Shown here: piece after piece, positions 23,015 through 34,695 of the stretch
How positions within the stretch are numbered: position 1 is the stretch's first letter
Layout of the letters: every line of letters begins with the position of its first letter
From: Loripinus fragilis
Taxonomy: Eukaryota > Mollusca > Bivalvia > Lucinida > Lucinidae
DNA length: 64,000 nucleotides
Direction of reading: 5' to 3'
Assembly (NCBI GenBank): GCA_964019695.1
Contig: OZ026515.1
Coordinates: 133,322,849-133,386,848, forward strand
Made by a program: the position numbers and the translations under genes
Notes under the pieces: generated by a model
Seen by the model: only the letters and a program-made list of their open reading frames with translations
The model's database searches: none
What the model was told of the DNA's origin: nothing

Positions 23015-23193
23015 CTGTGATTGGCCCAGATTTCAGTTCCGAAGCAGAAGCACTTTCTAGACTGTTGAGTTCACTTCCAGAGAAATATCGTCTGCTACAG
23101 TTAGGATTTGATACCACTTCAGCATCTTTGAAAGACAAGACAAAGTTTAGAAACTTCTTCAGAACGATTCCTCCTGATAACATACAAGTAAAG
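23015..23193 (+). CDS. Receptor exon 3: VFT1 ligand-site segment
   Basis: After TTTCTTTCAG and before GTAATT. It enters in phase 1 and leaves in phase 0. Residues 122-181 begin AVIGPDFSSEAEALSRLL and end FFRTIPPDNIQVK. By alignment with mGluR1, S130 matches Ser165, T156 (in FDTTSASL) matches Thr188, and D176 (in PPD) matches Asp208. These are the residues that hold the alpha-amino and alpha-carboxyl groups of glutamate. VFT1 therefore keeps the amino-acid clamp. Confidence 0.85.
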
Positions 23194-24659
23194 GTAATTG
23201 TACAAGTAAATGTTATCATACATGCAAAACTAAAGGTACAGGTAAAGTTAACTGCATAAGTAACGGAGTCGTAATCATACAAGTAAAGTTAATTGTCTAT
23301 GTAAGTGTAATAAGAGGTAATCTTAATATCATAATACAAGCAAATAGTATTATTAAAAAATTCAATTGCAATCATACAAGAAAAAGGAATCATAGAAGTA
23401 AGGTAATAGTTGTTGCAAAAAGAACAGGAACGGACCAGGATTTCTGGAAAGGGTGCTTGTATGTAGGATGGTATTGGGGTTCGCTTTTCTGATTTCATCA
23501 CATTTTCTTAAATACCAAATGAAAATGAAATAATTTTGTCCCCCTGAACCCCTCTGGATCTGCCCCTGAAGAAAAAAGTAACTGTTAAAGTTAAATCAGG
23601 CTTACAAGTAGAGTCCTACTTTCCTAATTGTTTGACCTCTTCCTACCTTTTTTAAATATACTTTTCTTCAGAAAACTTCTACTATTCCTACGTTTTGCCA
23701 TAACATGCCAAGTTCATAATTGGTGGCAGGACAAACTGAGATTGTGAGAATGTGTAGCATTTAACCTACAGCTGCCTAGGCCCAGAGCCCAGCATGGTAA
23801 AGTTGGTGACATATTTTTCACAAAATCAGCAGTTTTCCATCTTGTTGTGACTACTTGCTGCCACAGACACGCTTTTAAGTCACTGTGAGACTACTTTTTA
23901 GAGAAAGGTGCATTTGAGAGGCACAAAAATCTAAAAAAAATCCTTCCTTTATTATCAAACTCCTACTTTTTTATGTTTCTTTTTTATGATTCCTACTTTT
24001 TACAACTTTCTCACCAAAAGCTGCTTGTAAGCCTATTAAATTTTACACAAGATATTGTGCAAAATAATTTTATTTTATAGATAGCCAGTACAAATGAAAG
24101 GTATTCCATTGGACAATACTTCCTGTTCTGAGGTACATGCACCAGTAGTTTGAGATGAAATTATTAGAAAAAGATTTGCACTTAAAACCAACAACACACA
24201 ATTATTATATTTAGTCTCCAATATGTTAAAATACTAGTATTATGATTTCATCACTAAACTAATCTTTAAGGAATCTATATGCATTTACTATTTCTCAGCA
24301 ATATCATAATAATTAAGCCTTATTGTGATAAAACGACTTTGTTACATTGTTTCATGTGACCATAACTTGTAATGTGTAACAGTTCAATATTCTAGCTAAT
24401 CTCTGCAGCTGAGCTTTTTGTTTTGAGCCTGACCTTGTCAAAAATTCCTGTTATGAGGCCCATGTGGTACTCACATATGCATGTAGTCACAAGGGAGTAG
24501 AGATATCGTGATATTTATGGTTTTCCACTACTTGATTTAAAAGTCAGATAAGAGTGGGCAACTGAAATTAGTTGTTTTTCTCATTTCTACATGTTGTGTG
24601 TATCAAAAGTACCGTCTCAGTACATACGTAAAATTTAACTATTCTACGATTTAAATATT

Positions 24660-24896
24660 TGAGCCACGAAATCAGATTTCCAACAATGTGGTATGTGCAA
24701 CCAGCTGAGCCAGACCAGCCTTCGCGTACGCGCAGTCTGATCAGAGCCTTTGCTAGTCGCTTGAATATTCTCTGAATGTTAAGCTACTGACTGAACAGAA
24801 TTTGGAGTTTCTAAGCTTAACAAGAGGCTGCACAGGCTCGTCTGAGTCTACACTTTTCAAAATGCCACATTGTTGGAAATCACATGTCACGGCTCA
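24660..24896 (+). mobile_element. CCAACAATGTGG MITE, copy 4, just upstream of exon 4
   Basis: A forward copy with both ends intact (TGAGCCACGAAATCAGATTT to AAATCACATGTCACGGCTCA). Its last base is 27 nt before exon 4, so it has probably replaced or displaced the branch-point region of intron 3. Confidence 0.85.
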
Positions 24897-24923
24897 TTTA
24901 CTGAAATGGACGTTGTTTTACAG

Positions 24924-25847
24924 GTGATGAACCTACTTATACAAGAACTGGACTGGACCTATATGGCTATCATTTATGACAATGATTCTTATGGGATAAA
25001 CGGCGTTTCTGAACTTTTATCTAATGTCAAATCAAAAGATATATGTTTCCCACAAAAAATGGCCATCGATCCATTCATGGCACAAGCTGATCTTTTGACA
25101 ATTCTAAAATTACATTTAGAAGACCTTCTTATTCACTCTAATATTGGAGGTATCCTCGTATTTGGAAGTCTGAAATTAGGAACAGCTATTCTCAGAGCTA
25201 CTGACATATTTCTTGAAGGTAATCCAAATTACACGAGTCCGGTATTTCTGTTCTCTGAGAGTTCAAGTTATTTTGATGACCAGTTCACTAATGTTTCAAG
25301 AGGAGCTTTCGCAGTTAGTCCTCCACGAAGATACGTACAAGAATTTCTAGACTATTGGACAACTATATTTACTGATGTAGATACACTTTATGAAACGATT
25401 GCATCAAATACGTACATTAAGCTCCTTTATGAGAAAACGTTCTTATGCGAACTTGCAGAAGCAAAGGAACACCATAATTGTACCCTGCCCTCAAGAGAAA
25501 CAGTTTTAAACAAGTTAAAGCCATCTCTGTACAATCAGTATGCGGTACAAGCAGCGATGACAATCACAAAAGCAGTGAAAGAGGTTCATTATAAAGAATG
25601 TGGTACTAAGCTATTTCATTGCACGGAATTATTTAATGTTCCAAGACAAAGGTTTATTGATGTAATTAACAAATTGGTGGTCAAATTTGATGATGATTTT
25701 TCCTTAAGATTAAAAACTTTCAAAAATCCTGATCTACAGATTTCTTTTAATGGTGAGACTGATATAACACTACCACCAGATTATCCAGAGTATGAAGTGT
25801 ATAACCACCAGATGTGTGCAGCGGAAGAGAATTTTTGTTTCAAAAAG
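24924..25847 (+). CDS. Receptor exon 4: rest of VFT1
   Basis: A 924-nt, phase 0-0 exon between GTTTTACAG and GTAATA. It starts VMNLLIQELDWTYMAIIYDN, matching the mGluR stretch after PPD. Y204 (DNDSYGING) corresponds to mGluR1 Tyr236. SESSSYFDD falls at the mGluR SDGWAD segment, with Glu where mGluR1 has Asp318. NYT, NVS and NCT sequons are present. It continues through the lobe 1 return helices (QYAVQAAMTITKAVKEVHYK). The exon can be skipped or circularised without a frame change. Confidence 0.88.
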
Positions 25848-25853
25848 GTAATA

Positions 25854-26093
25854 TGAGCCAAAGACATGTGATTTCCAACAATGTGACATTTTGACAAGTG
25901 CAGACTCGGACGAGCCTGTGCAGCATTCCGTTTAGCTTAGAAACGCCAAATGATATTCATTCAGTAGCTTAACACTAATAGAATATTTAAGCGACTAGCA
26001 AAGACTCTGATCAGAATGCGCGTATGCGCAGGCTGATCTGAGGCTTTGCTGGTCGCACATACCACATTGTTGGAAATCTCATGTCGTGGCCCA
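25854..26093 (-). mobile_element. CCAACAATGTGG MITE, copy 5, abutting the exon 4 donor
   Basis: A reverse-orientation copy. Its terminal TGAGCC begins immediately after the six donor bases GTAATA. With copy 4 it forms an inverted pair around exon 4. Confidence 0.85.
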
Positions 26094-26102
26094 TATATCA
26101 TG

Positions 26103-26220
26103 AGTGTGAGGGTTGGATAGAAAAATACATCCCCAGGATCACGTTTGGCATCAAGAGGTTTGCCAAGTGATGACAAATGGTGATCGCGAGGGACAGATTT
26201 TTCTATCCTGACACAAATAA
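26103..26220. repeat. GAGGGTAGGATAGAAAAATC palindrome, copy
   Basis: GTGTGAGGGTTGGATAGAAA pairs with TTTCTATCCTGACACA around a GATCACGTTTGGCATCA core. It is a short foldback element in intron 4. Confidence 0.6.
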
Positions 26221-26286
26221 TAGATTCTTTTTCTTGCTCACCATTAAATATTGCATTTTTATATTCCAGAAGTTCAGGAAAACGCA

Positions 26287-26522
26287 TGAGCTGCGACATG
26301 AGAAAACCAAAAATGTGGCTGTGCATAATGAGAAGACTCAGATCAGTCTAGACATCATCTCAGTCTGATCAGAGTCTGCGCTGTCCAGATGAAGAAATCC
26401 TGGGATCATGGGTACCCTGATAGTAAACAGTAAAGTATAATCAGATTGGGCAGATGCCAAGGCTGATCTGTGTGTTTGCCTTGCACTCACACATGTTGTT
26501 GGTTTTATCATGTCATGGCTCA
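26287..26522. mobile_element. Diverged relative of the CCAACAATGTGG MITE
   Basis: It has similar ends (TGAGCTGCGACATGAGAAAA and TTTTATCATGTCATGGCTCA) and similar length, but a different core. It is probably a sister subfamily. Confidence 0.6.
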
Positions 26523-26714
26523 ATTATACAGTTGCGAAACCACAAAAGGGGATTTTCCTTTCTATATTCATCAGAATGAAAATCTAAACAAAAAATGAAT
26601 ATAACCACAAAAATGTAAATTTCAATAAACCTACTATTAATATCATTAAAGCGACATCATGTTGTTTATCGATATATGATTGATTAAAAACAAAAGTAGA
26701 AAAAAAATTCAGGA

Positions 26715-27210
26715 AAAAAGTTAGTAAGAAGGCAAAGATCAGGAATCGATACAACCAAGAACCACACCTGACCCAGGACACCACATGGGAAAGTGACAAA
26801 AACAAAAGAAAACATCACATACAAGAGAGCCAAGAGATTAGCCCTTTCCCATCAGGTGCCAACAAGGCTGCACGGAACAGACAAGAAAGCATGATAAACA
26901 AAATACATAAATAACAAAAATGATTCACAAAAGAAGCGGCGCCTTGAACCGGTCGGTAAAAAGATATTGACTGGAGGGCTTAAACTAGTTTATGGTACCA
27001 ACCTCACCCTTATTTCCGATGTGGTTTAAGACAAATAAATGTTTGGTTCACATGAAAGATCCCTTACTTGTCGATGTATTATCTCCTAGTAAATACAAAT
27101 CAAGATATAAAAAGGAGACAAAACAAAAATATACAACTGAATACCGGAGTAAAATAAATCCAATAGTTAAACCTTGGTGGGCCCGACTACAGCTACAACA
27201 CTAGGCCCTA
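26715..27210 (-). repeat. Second PLE-like 3' region fragment
   Basis: It starts GGCAAAGATCAGGAATCGAT and ends CTTGGTGGGCCCGACTACAG, which parallels the Naiad A phrase ACGGTGGGTCCAGCTACAGA. In between is GGAGGGCTTAAACTAGTTTA, like the Naiad GGGGGCTTAAGTGCATTTTA. Likely the 3' end of a sister Naiad subfamily. Confidence 0.45.
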
Positions 27211-27385
27211 ACCCAAATGAAATTAAGAAATACCAATAGAAAGGAGATTAAAACAGAAAATTAGAAAAGTCAAAACCAGTCAAATATATATGAATTAAAA
27301 ACAAGAAAACATAATTGAAATTAAGAAAATAAATAAGGAATGAAAATTAAAACAACATAGTATCTCATTTTACCATGTTTACGTC

Positions 27386-27660
27386 TTTTGATATCAAGTT
27401 TACCAGGCTCAGCTTTGAGAACGCACGTCGAATCGCTTGGCAAGCCTCCTGATTCAACAAGCATTCTCTAAGCCTTGCCTGGTAAACTTGATATCAAAAG
27501 ACACTCACCTAGCATTCTATGTGATCAGTTTCCAGTCTTTTGATATCAAGATTACCAGGCTCAGCTTCAAGAATGCATGTTGAATCACTCGGCAAGCCTC
27601 ACGATTCAACCAGCATTCTCAAAGCCTTGCCTGGTTAACTTGGTATCTAAAGACACTCAC
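27386..27660. mobile_element. Pair of tandem hairpin elements
   Basis: Hairpin one (27386-27502) has arms CTTTTGATATCAAGTTTACC and the complement. Hairpin two (27536-27655) is a diverged copy in the same orientation. Each loop contains a TTGGCAAGCCTC-type core. A tandem dimer of one foldback MITE. Confidence 0.7.
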
Positions 27661-28564
27661 CTAGTATTCTCCATTTAACGACGTACAACCACGTAAATAC
27701 CAATCAATGAAACATCACTAGATAAGATGTTAGATAACATAAAATTGCAGTCTATCAATGTCATCCTCGTGTATACTAAACTACATGAAAACGTATTCAT
27801 TTTACAATGTTAGTTTTCCAAAAACAAAAAAAAATAATTGAGAAGTTTGTGAAAAAAGAAAAAAAGGTTATGATGTACAATTTCTTATCCATTGAACATA
27901 CGAGGCAATCCCAACGTATACCAACAGCATATAATGCTGACAAAAAATAGGAAAACATTTTGATATTAGCATGCCAATTGCATTTGCCTCTAATCAGCAT
28001 ATCAAGCTGCCAATCAATGTTAAAATACCTGTCTCTCTTCTATGACCAATTGTGTATATTTACACGACAGCTGTATCAGTTACATGACTTTTGTATCAAA
28101 CTGTTATTTTGCTAGCATGGAACTTTCACATTATTTCGTTGTTCAACTTATTGAACTTGTTTTTCAAACATAGCTAGTGTACTTCATGTAATAGTTCCGC
28201 CACTTAGATAATGGAAAAATGGCCAGTGTCAGCCTGGAAGTATGTTGAATATACAAGAAAAGAAGTCGCTAAAACAAGTAATTAAGGCAGTAAGCTGTAT
28301 AAACAACATAAAAAGTCGTTATATCGAATCCATTTTTTTTTTAATTTCCATTCTGACTATTGGAGAACAAAAACTTCTTTTAAGGGTTCCATATGTAAAG
28401 AATAATTGCTATCATACTCTTTGTCTAAAGAAATGTTTTAATATAATTTAAAATTTAGTTTTAACTGTTTTTTAGCTGATTATTTGCAAAATTAATGTTT
28501 ACAAAAAAATCTTACAGAAATAATATCAGAGTGACAAACAGTTTCAATTCAGATCAAACATGAC

Positions 28565-29975
28565 AATTTGTTGAGTCTGACTTAATCAAGCAGATGTTGT
28601 TTAAGCATTTAACTCTATCTAGATGACTTGCTTAATATTGATAATCCTTATTTTGCACAAATGGTAATTAAGATATATCCCACTGAACTTCAGTTGAATA
28701 AGGCGAATCTGTCAGATACTGAAGCCCCGTTTTGTAGACTTAGACTTGTCTATTACAAATGGCATAATTTCCACTAAAATTTATGATAAACAGGACGACT
28801 TTGATTTTGAAATAGTTAATTTTCCATTGCTTGATGGAGATGTTCCTTGATCCCCTTCCTATGGTGTAAACATTTTGCAACTTTTTCATTTTGCAAGAGT
28901 ATGTTCTGATGTTGATGACTTCAACAATAGAAACAAATTATTGACTTCTAAGTTATTAAAACAAGGATATCGATACCATATTTTCTAAATTTTATTACCA
29001 ACACTCAGAGTTGATTGTTAAATACAATATTTGCTTAAAGACTCTTCTGCAACAAGGCATATCAGACCCTGTATTTTATGGTGATTTAATTTATAAATTT
29101 AATAGAATTGTTGAAAACCTAAATTTAGTGAAAACTTAATTTTAGTGATTAATTTAAAATGATTATTTAAAGTATCCCTGTTAGTTAATAAAGAGTGGGA
29201 TACAACATGGATATCACTTGACAGTCTGCATGCCTGGTTTGGAACCCTATCACGGTTGATAGCTATGGTTTCCCCTTTAATTGCATTATGGTGGGTCACT
29301 GTCAGTCCCCAGACTTAATGACGGCTCTTATGTAAAGTTTTAATCTGTTGGTTGGTGTCTGATGCTTTTGGTTGGCTGGACCCACCATAGGTCAAATTGA
29401 TGTTTTCTTTAGCTCTGACTATCTGAGAGTAATGAGCCTTTTTCTTTGTATCATCATAATGTGCTGATTTGATTTGATTGTTTCTCTGTGATGATACATT
29501 GCATTAGTTAGGAAGCCTCAATACTAGCTATACATTTTTTGTGTTTTAACAACAACAGAATCTAGGGTGAAGATTCAGCATTGGTAAAATGCATTTTAGC
29601 CCCCCGGTGGCTTAGACTGCTGTACGTTCTGAGGTGGCGGTTCTGTTGTTGTTGTTAATCTATTGTTTAATGTACTTTCCACTGTTTGTGCGTGGTCTGT
29701 GTTTGTATTTGTTTTATTATGCATTACTTTATGTCATTTCTAGTTTTGCAATCATCTTGAAGAGGAAGAGAAAGCTAGTTGCTTTGTTTTATTATGCATT
29801 ACTTTATGTCCATTCTAGTTTTGCAATCATCTTGAAGAGGAAGAGAAAGCTAGTTGTTTTGCTATTATTGCCTGACAGATGTATTGTTATTATAAATGTT
29901 CTGTGGCTCTTCCTCACGGTTGGTCTACAGTGTGTGATTGTGGTATTTCCTGATCATACTCTCTTACATATTTAG
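28565..29975 (+). mobile_element. Naiad copy B, 5'-truncated, sense in intron 4
   Basis: Starts inside the reverse transcriptase; LDDLLNIDNPYFAQ and QLNKANLSDTEAPF are readable before frameshifts. It runs through the conserved 3' region (AACAACAGAATCTAGGGTGA ... GGTTCTGTTGTTGTT) to TTTCCTGATCATACTC. Inside the 3' region a segment of about 76 bp containing AGTTTTGCAATCATCTTGAA is duplicated in tandem (29715-29866). All frames are broken. Confidence 0.75.
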
Positions 29976-30229
29976 GTACAAACTGTCTGCAGTTGTATAT
30001 CAGCAGGCGACATTAGCAAGAAAAGATCTAGGGTTAAGGCGATGCCTGAATGGAGCTGCTAAACATGATTTATGACCATAACGTTTTCATGTTTCTTCAA
30101 ACAGTTATTTTAGGAACACTATCAGAGTGTCAAACAGTTTGCAAAGGTTATCAGCAGACGACAATTTTAAGTCACTGCTAGCAAGGAAAGAGTTAATCCA
30201 GATGGCTACAGTTTTGCAACTGCAAACTT

Positions 30230-30577
30230 TGTTTCAAAATAGTATTTATCATATGACGTTGCGTCTGGGAGTGAAATAACGCCATGCAATAAAATCGATA
30301 AACCACTAGTGGTTTATAGATTTACGGGAAACGTTGTGACGTCCATAACAACGTTGCGATCATAATGACAAAATTATAAGGTTTTTACGCCAGAAATGAG
30401 ATTTGAACGTGTCTGTCATATGATAAATAGAATCTTACATTCGTGCTCTTGTATTATTGAATTTATTAAACTCGTTGCCAAAAAGAGATAAAATGCTCGA
30501 CAAGCCTCGCATTTTATCTCTTTTCTTCAACTCTTTTAATAAATTCAATTATGCGTGAGCACTCATGTAAGATCCTC
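30230..30577. mobile_element. MITE with nested hairpin, copy 1
   Basis: A hairpin at about 30426-30577 pairs ATTGAATTTATTAAAC and AGAGATAAAATGC with their complements. The remaining half carries CGATAAACCACTAGTGGTTT. The inverted relative is at 39109-39465. This one ends 45 nt before exon 5. Confidence 0.65.
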
Positions 30578-30622
30578 TATATACAAAATGAGATGAAAAT
30601 GTTTACTTTTTCTTTTGTACAG

Positions 30623-31773
30623 ATTGCTTTGTTGGCAGGAGGTGATTTAAAGTTAGATGTGTTTGCTATTAAAGATTACGATCAAATAGGGAATGAAATG
30701 CTGTGGCCAAACATAAGAAAACCTCAATGTCCGGATTTTACATTATGCCAGGAGTGTTTACCTGAACATGAGGATGAAGTGCATTTTGTGCCAGGGGACA
30801 TGTACATATTAGGAATAGTGCCAGTGCATGCTAGAGGATCTTCACCACTGACATGTGGGCCTATAAAATCAGGAAGTATTGATGTTGTGGAGACGATACG
30901 ATTTGGGATCAAAGAAGCCCAAAGTAGCTTTCAAGATCGTGTTCCCAATGCTAACATTGGTTTAATTGTCATAGACAGTTGTAACGACCCACAAGTAATA
31001 CAAGAAAAGATTTTAAGTGTGTACAGGTTAGGTGTTTACGCAGATGGGGAGTTTGTTCAAGTTAAAGATAAAATTTTAGGATATATCGGTGGTTGGGGTA
31101 CTGATGTAAGTGTGGCAGTAGCGGAGGTTGCTTCAAGGCTAGGTTTCGTACAAATTGGTTATGGTTGCACTGCGACAGCATTGAGCAACAGATCGTTATA
31201 TCCATATTTCCTTCGGACATCTGCTCCAGACGGAGGCCAAGCCGAAGCTATGGTACAAATTGTGAAATATTTAGGATATAATTTGGTTCAGATTCTGCAC
31301 AGCACTTGTACATATGGTGAGGGTGGGAGAAATATGATTTTAGACGCTATTGAACGAAACAACAATACGATATGTGTTGCACAGTCTGTGGGGTTCTCAA
31401 GACAAATAAATCCAGTGGACCTTATTGAGAGCATCAATAAACAAAAAGATGCAAAAGTCATTCTGTTGTTTGTCAGCTCATTCGATATAGGAAGATTACT
31501 ACCAATCTTAAATGACGCATTTCAAAACAAAGAATATCTATTTATTGCTTCAGAGGGGTGGGGTACTCGCAAGGTTATCAATGGTTTCATAAATCTGAAA
31601 GGGGCAATCACTCTGTCCTCAGAACTGCATGTGAATGCGAAATTTCAGGATCATTTGAAGGACCTTAAGCCTGATGGATCTGATCCTGACCCCTGGCTAA
31701 GACCATACATGGAAAACACCTTTGGCTGTTACTATGAATGGAGTTACAACAAGTCATCCGGTATCCAGTGTAG
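30623..31773 (+). CDS. Receptor exon 5: inter-VFT linker and most of VFT2
   Basis: Runs from CTTTTGTACAG to GTATGG; in phase 0, out phase 2. Residues 490-519 close VFT1. C525, C531 and C534 form C-x5-C-x2-C. VFT2 starts near 547 with GDMYILGIVPVHARGSS. GGWGTDVSVAVAEVAS (645-660) aligns with mGluR GGSYSSVS, so the Ser165 position is Asp650. T672, D692 and Y720 match Thr188, Asp208 and Tyr236. SEGWG (799-803) aligns with mGluR SDGWA. NRS, NNT and NKS sequons are present. Reading past the donor meets a stop at 31921, so intron retention would truncate VFT2. Confidence 0.88.
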
Positions 31774-33349
31774 GTATGGAAAACATATTTACCCTTATAG
31801 ATCTAAATACATACTGAATACTTTGTGGATTGTTTTCAATAGATGTACAAGGAATTTTAGTCAATATAAGGAGCAAATGTTATTATTGATACCATTAATC
31901 GTGCTGATGAAAACTGGTTGATCTTAATCATCTGAGGCTTCCTTAGAAGCCAGCTGATCTGTATCAACACTATTTTCAATCTGGATTTTCAAATGAGGGT
32001 ATATAATTTTTAAAATGCTATGTGCACAATGTACCTAATAGGTCGAGTAATGTAACTGCCTAATCGCAAAATTTCTGCTCAATTCGAGAATCAAGCCTTA
32101 GATGTATGTAATGCGTTTAACTATGTATGAAAAAGCTTCGTTTTATTAGCCTGAACTAGTGACAGGAAAATAGTACTGTAACATATGGGCTCAGTCCTAT
32201 TAAAACATTATTTTGATTATCTGAAATGAATAAATAAAGTTTATGTTTTTTTTTCCAATAAATATTGCTATTGAAAATACCTAAATTTCATATATGGCAA
32301 TGTTTTTTGTGGAATGTTGTAACCATTTGTTTCGCTACAATCACACTTGTTATTGAGTTGGCATGGTTTCTGTGACGTCAGCATTGCATTATTAAAGTAG
32401 ACCCTCGATGTACATCCGAGGTCTGATTCCACTGAATTGGCCGAACGATTGCGATTGGGTAATTACCATAAACACTCAGCTATACGATAGTTTGGTAGCA
32501 TCTGTAAATTCAATGATGTCACGTGACATAATTGTTTACTTTTTCGCGAGCTGTAAGATTTCTTTTTTACTTTAAAAAAGTGTATGGTCAAGAAGAGATT
32601 TTTCGATTGTATTTCTTGTTCTGGTCACAAACTGGCTTCTGTTACTATTTCACATGCATTCTCTTGAACCACTCTATTTCTGGAAAGTGCTACTTCTTCT
32701 CAATTTTATGGGATTCATCATGCTCTTTGTAAATATCAAGAGAGAAAGCAATTTGAGGACAAAATGTGATCAGTTGATACATTGCTTTCCTGGAAGATGG
32801 TTATTGACTGAGGGACCAGAACCCTTAAGAAGACCAAAAAATGATAAAGAAGAACAGTTTGTCGAAACAAATGGCAAAATTTGCATATGACTACCATTGT
32901 ACAGCTCTCAACAACTAAGAAAATACTGTACATTCCAATAGTGTGTTCAGGTTACCAAGTTTACATAATCAAAAAATCATATAGCTATGGCATCTTCCTT
33001 TCTTTGACATTAATCATGTCATGTAGCCGTTTATTTTACTGCAATTGAACTTATTGTTATGTTGACGAGGTTTCTCTGGTATTTTACCATGTGATCAAAG
33101 TAACCTCGCCTTGAACAGCCGAGGTCTGATTCCATGGAATTAGTCGAGGAGTTCCAGACTCCTGTAATATTACAGCGATTAAGAGAGACCGGTTTCCAAC
33201 CAGATTCATAATTAAATGATAATATATACTTTTACTCACGTTGTGCACAAGTTAACGGCCATAACTCCCATTACGCAGTTACGCACGTGCGTAATGAAAA
33301 TTGAGAACATATTCAATATGAATAACCTAATGTTAATCCATTACATAGA
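31774..33349. other. Intron 5, no feature recognised
   Basis: Short open frames (32532-32732, 32654-32890) resemble nothing known. CCGAGGTCTGATTCCA occurs at 32418 and 33120 within longer similar blocks. They are probably two worn copies of one repeat. Confidence 0.4.
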
Positions 33350-33470
33350 GGACGTCTTTGTTCTTTTGTCTTCCTGATGTCTCGTGATTGTTGTGTGGCT
33401 CTTCCTCACGATGCCATGGGTTTGTCTGCAGTTTGTGATTGGTATTTCCTGATTATACTCAGGTACTATT
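33350..33470 (+). repeat. Naiad terminal-repeat fragment
   Basis: TGTCTTCCTGATGTCTCGTG, GGCTCTTCCTCACGATGCCA and GTATTTCCTGATTATACTCA match the 3' end of the copy at 49995-50085. Confidence 0.65.
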
Positions 33471-33621
33471 TTTAAAGGAAAGATTCTTTCCTTTAAAAGA
33501 AGTCTTTATTTGGAAAAGGGACGCATCTGATGGGAAACTGCTTGTCATAGTAGTCTCCTTTTGATGTGCGTAATTATTTCAGCAATCTGGCACAACACAC
33601 TTGAAGTTTGTTATGTTTCAG

Positions 33622-33925
33622 CGGTACAGAGCGACTGGATGCTAATCAGAACTACAAGATAGATGCTTGGGCGCCATTTGTAGAAAAAGCTGTTTATGCT
33701 CTTTTGCTCGGTGCAGGTTCTACTCTTGGACCAGTCTGTGGTTCTACGGGTTCATTGTGTGAGTCTTTCAGCAATAACACAGCTTTGTTAGCGAGGAATG
33801 TCAAGAATGTTGTGATGAAGGATGAGTTTGGAAGACCAAGGAGAGTCTTTAATGACAACGGCGATGGTTTAGTTGGCTATAATATATACTCTGTAGCATT
33901 TGATGGCGTGGCTGTCTATGAATCT
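33622..33925 (+). CDS. Receptor exon 6: VFT2 C-terminal helices
   Basis: Between TATGTTTCAG and GTAAGT; in phase 2, out phase 0. Across the junction the protein reads IQCSGTERLDANQNYKIDAW, then VEKAVYALLLGAG. This matches mGluR C-T-G-x-E-R ... V-x-D-A-V-Y-A-M-A-H-A-L, the return helix into lobe 1. It continues to FGRPRRVFNDNGDGLVGYNI, like mGluR F-D-x-x-G-D-G-x-x-x-Y-x-V. Confidence 0.88.
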
Positions 33926-34004
33926 GTAAGTTATACTAAAGCTCATAGTAGTTAACTCAAATTAAAAGAAATCTAAGTTATCTCTGGGTGTCCCACAATG
34001 GGAG

Positions 34005-34195
34005 CAACAATACGCAACGAATCAACAACAACAGAACCATTGCCTTAGAACGGACAGCAGCCTAAGCCACTGGGGGCTTAAATGTATTTTACTGGCACCA
34101 AGTCTTCAACAACAAAATAAAATGTTAAGCTGGCTTGGAGGCTTCCTTACTATTGCAATGTATCATCATAGAGAAACTATCTAATCAAATTAACA
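34005..34195 (-). repeat. Naiad 3' region fragment (copy D)
   Basis: CAACAACAACAGAACCATTG, TAGAACGGACAGCAGCCTAA and GCAATGTATCATCATAGAGA match the copy A 3' region at 13750-13925. It is antisense in intron 6. Confidence 0.7.
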
Positions 34196-34577
34196 TACAA
34201 TTATGGAAATATGGTGAAAGTTTGTATGAGCACCAGAGCTGCTAAAAGGGGCAAGATGGTACATATTGCAATACAATAGATACACATTCCTAGCTACGAT
34301 GGTGTTAAAAGTTTAGACTGTGTGATTCAGCACGTTGTGATAAAGAAGAAATAGTTATTCAATAGTTTTATTAAGTAGAATTTGACATTATCGATAAATG
34401 TTGAATGTAGGCTACATTTTGTGTGTCAGTATATACGACATTGACCTATATGAGATTTGCACGTACGGTCAAGATTCCTACCCACGTGTAAATAAAGACC
34501 CTGGTTTACCCTTTAAGTTAACATAAGATGAGTCCTGAGGAGGAGATTATTCGTGGATTAAAATAAAAGAACATATC

Positions 34578-34695
34578 ATGAGTGTGCGGTGGGATAGAAA
34601 AACAACTATCCTAAAGATCACTGTGGCATCACGAGGCTTGCAGAGCATTGTTAAACTGTGATCCTGAGAGACAGGGTTTTCTATTTGCCCCTCAC
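34578..34695. repeat. GAGGGTAGGATAGAAAAATC palindrome, copy
   Basis: TGAGTGTGCGGTGGGATAGA pairs loosely with TTTTCTATTTGCCCCTCACA around a GATCACTGTGGCATCACGAG core. Confidence 0.55.

Noticed and set aside
29634..29975. 113-residue frame with two FYYALLYV...LKRKRKLV blocks, as a membrane protein
   Set aside because: It lies in the Naiad 3' region, and the repeat is a tandem duplication of about 76 bp.
30551..30622. The codons before exon 5 (from 30551) as coding sequence
   Set aside because: A strong acceptor, TTTTGTACAG, precedes 30623 in the phase needed by exon 4, and the earlier codons overlap a MITE hairpin.
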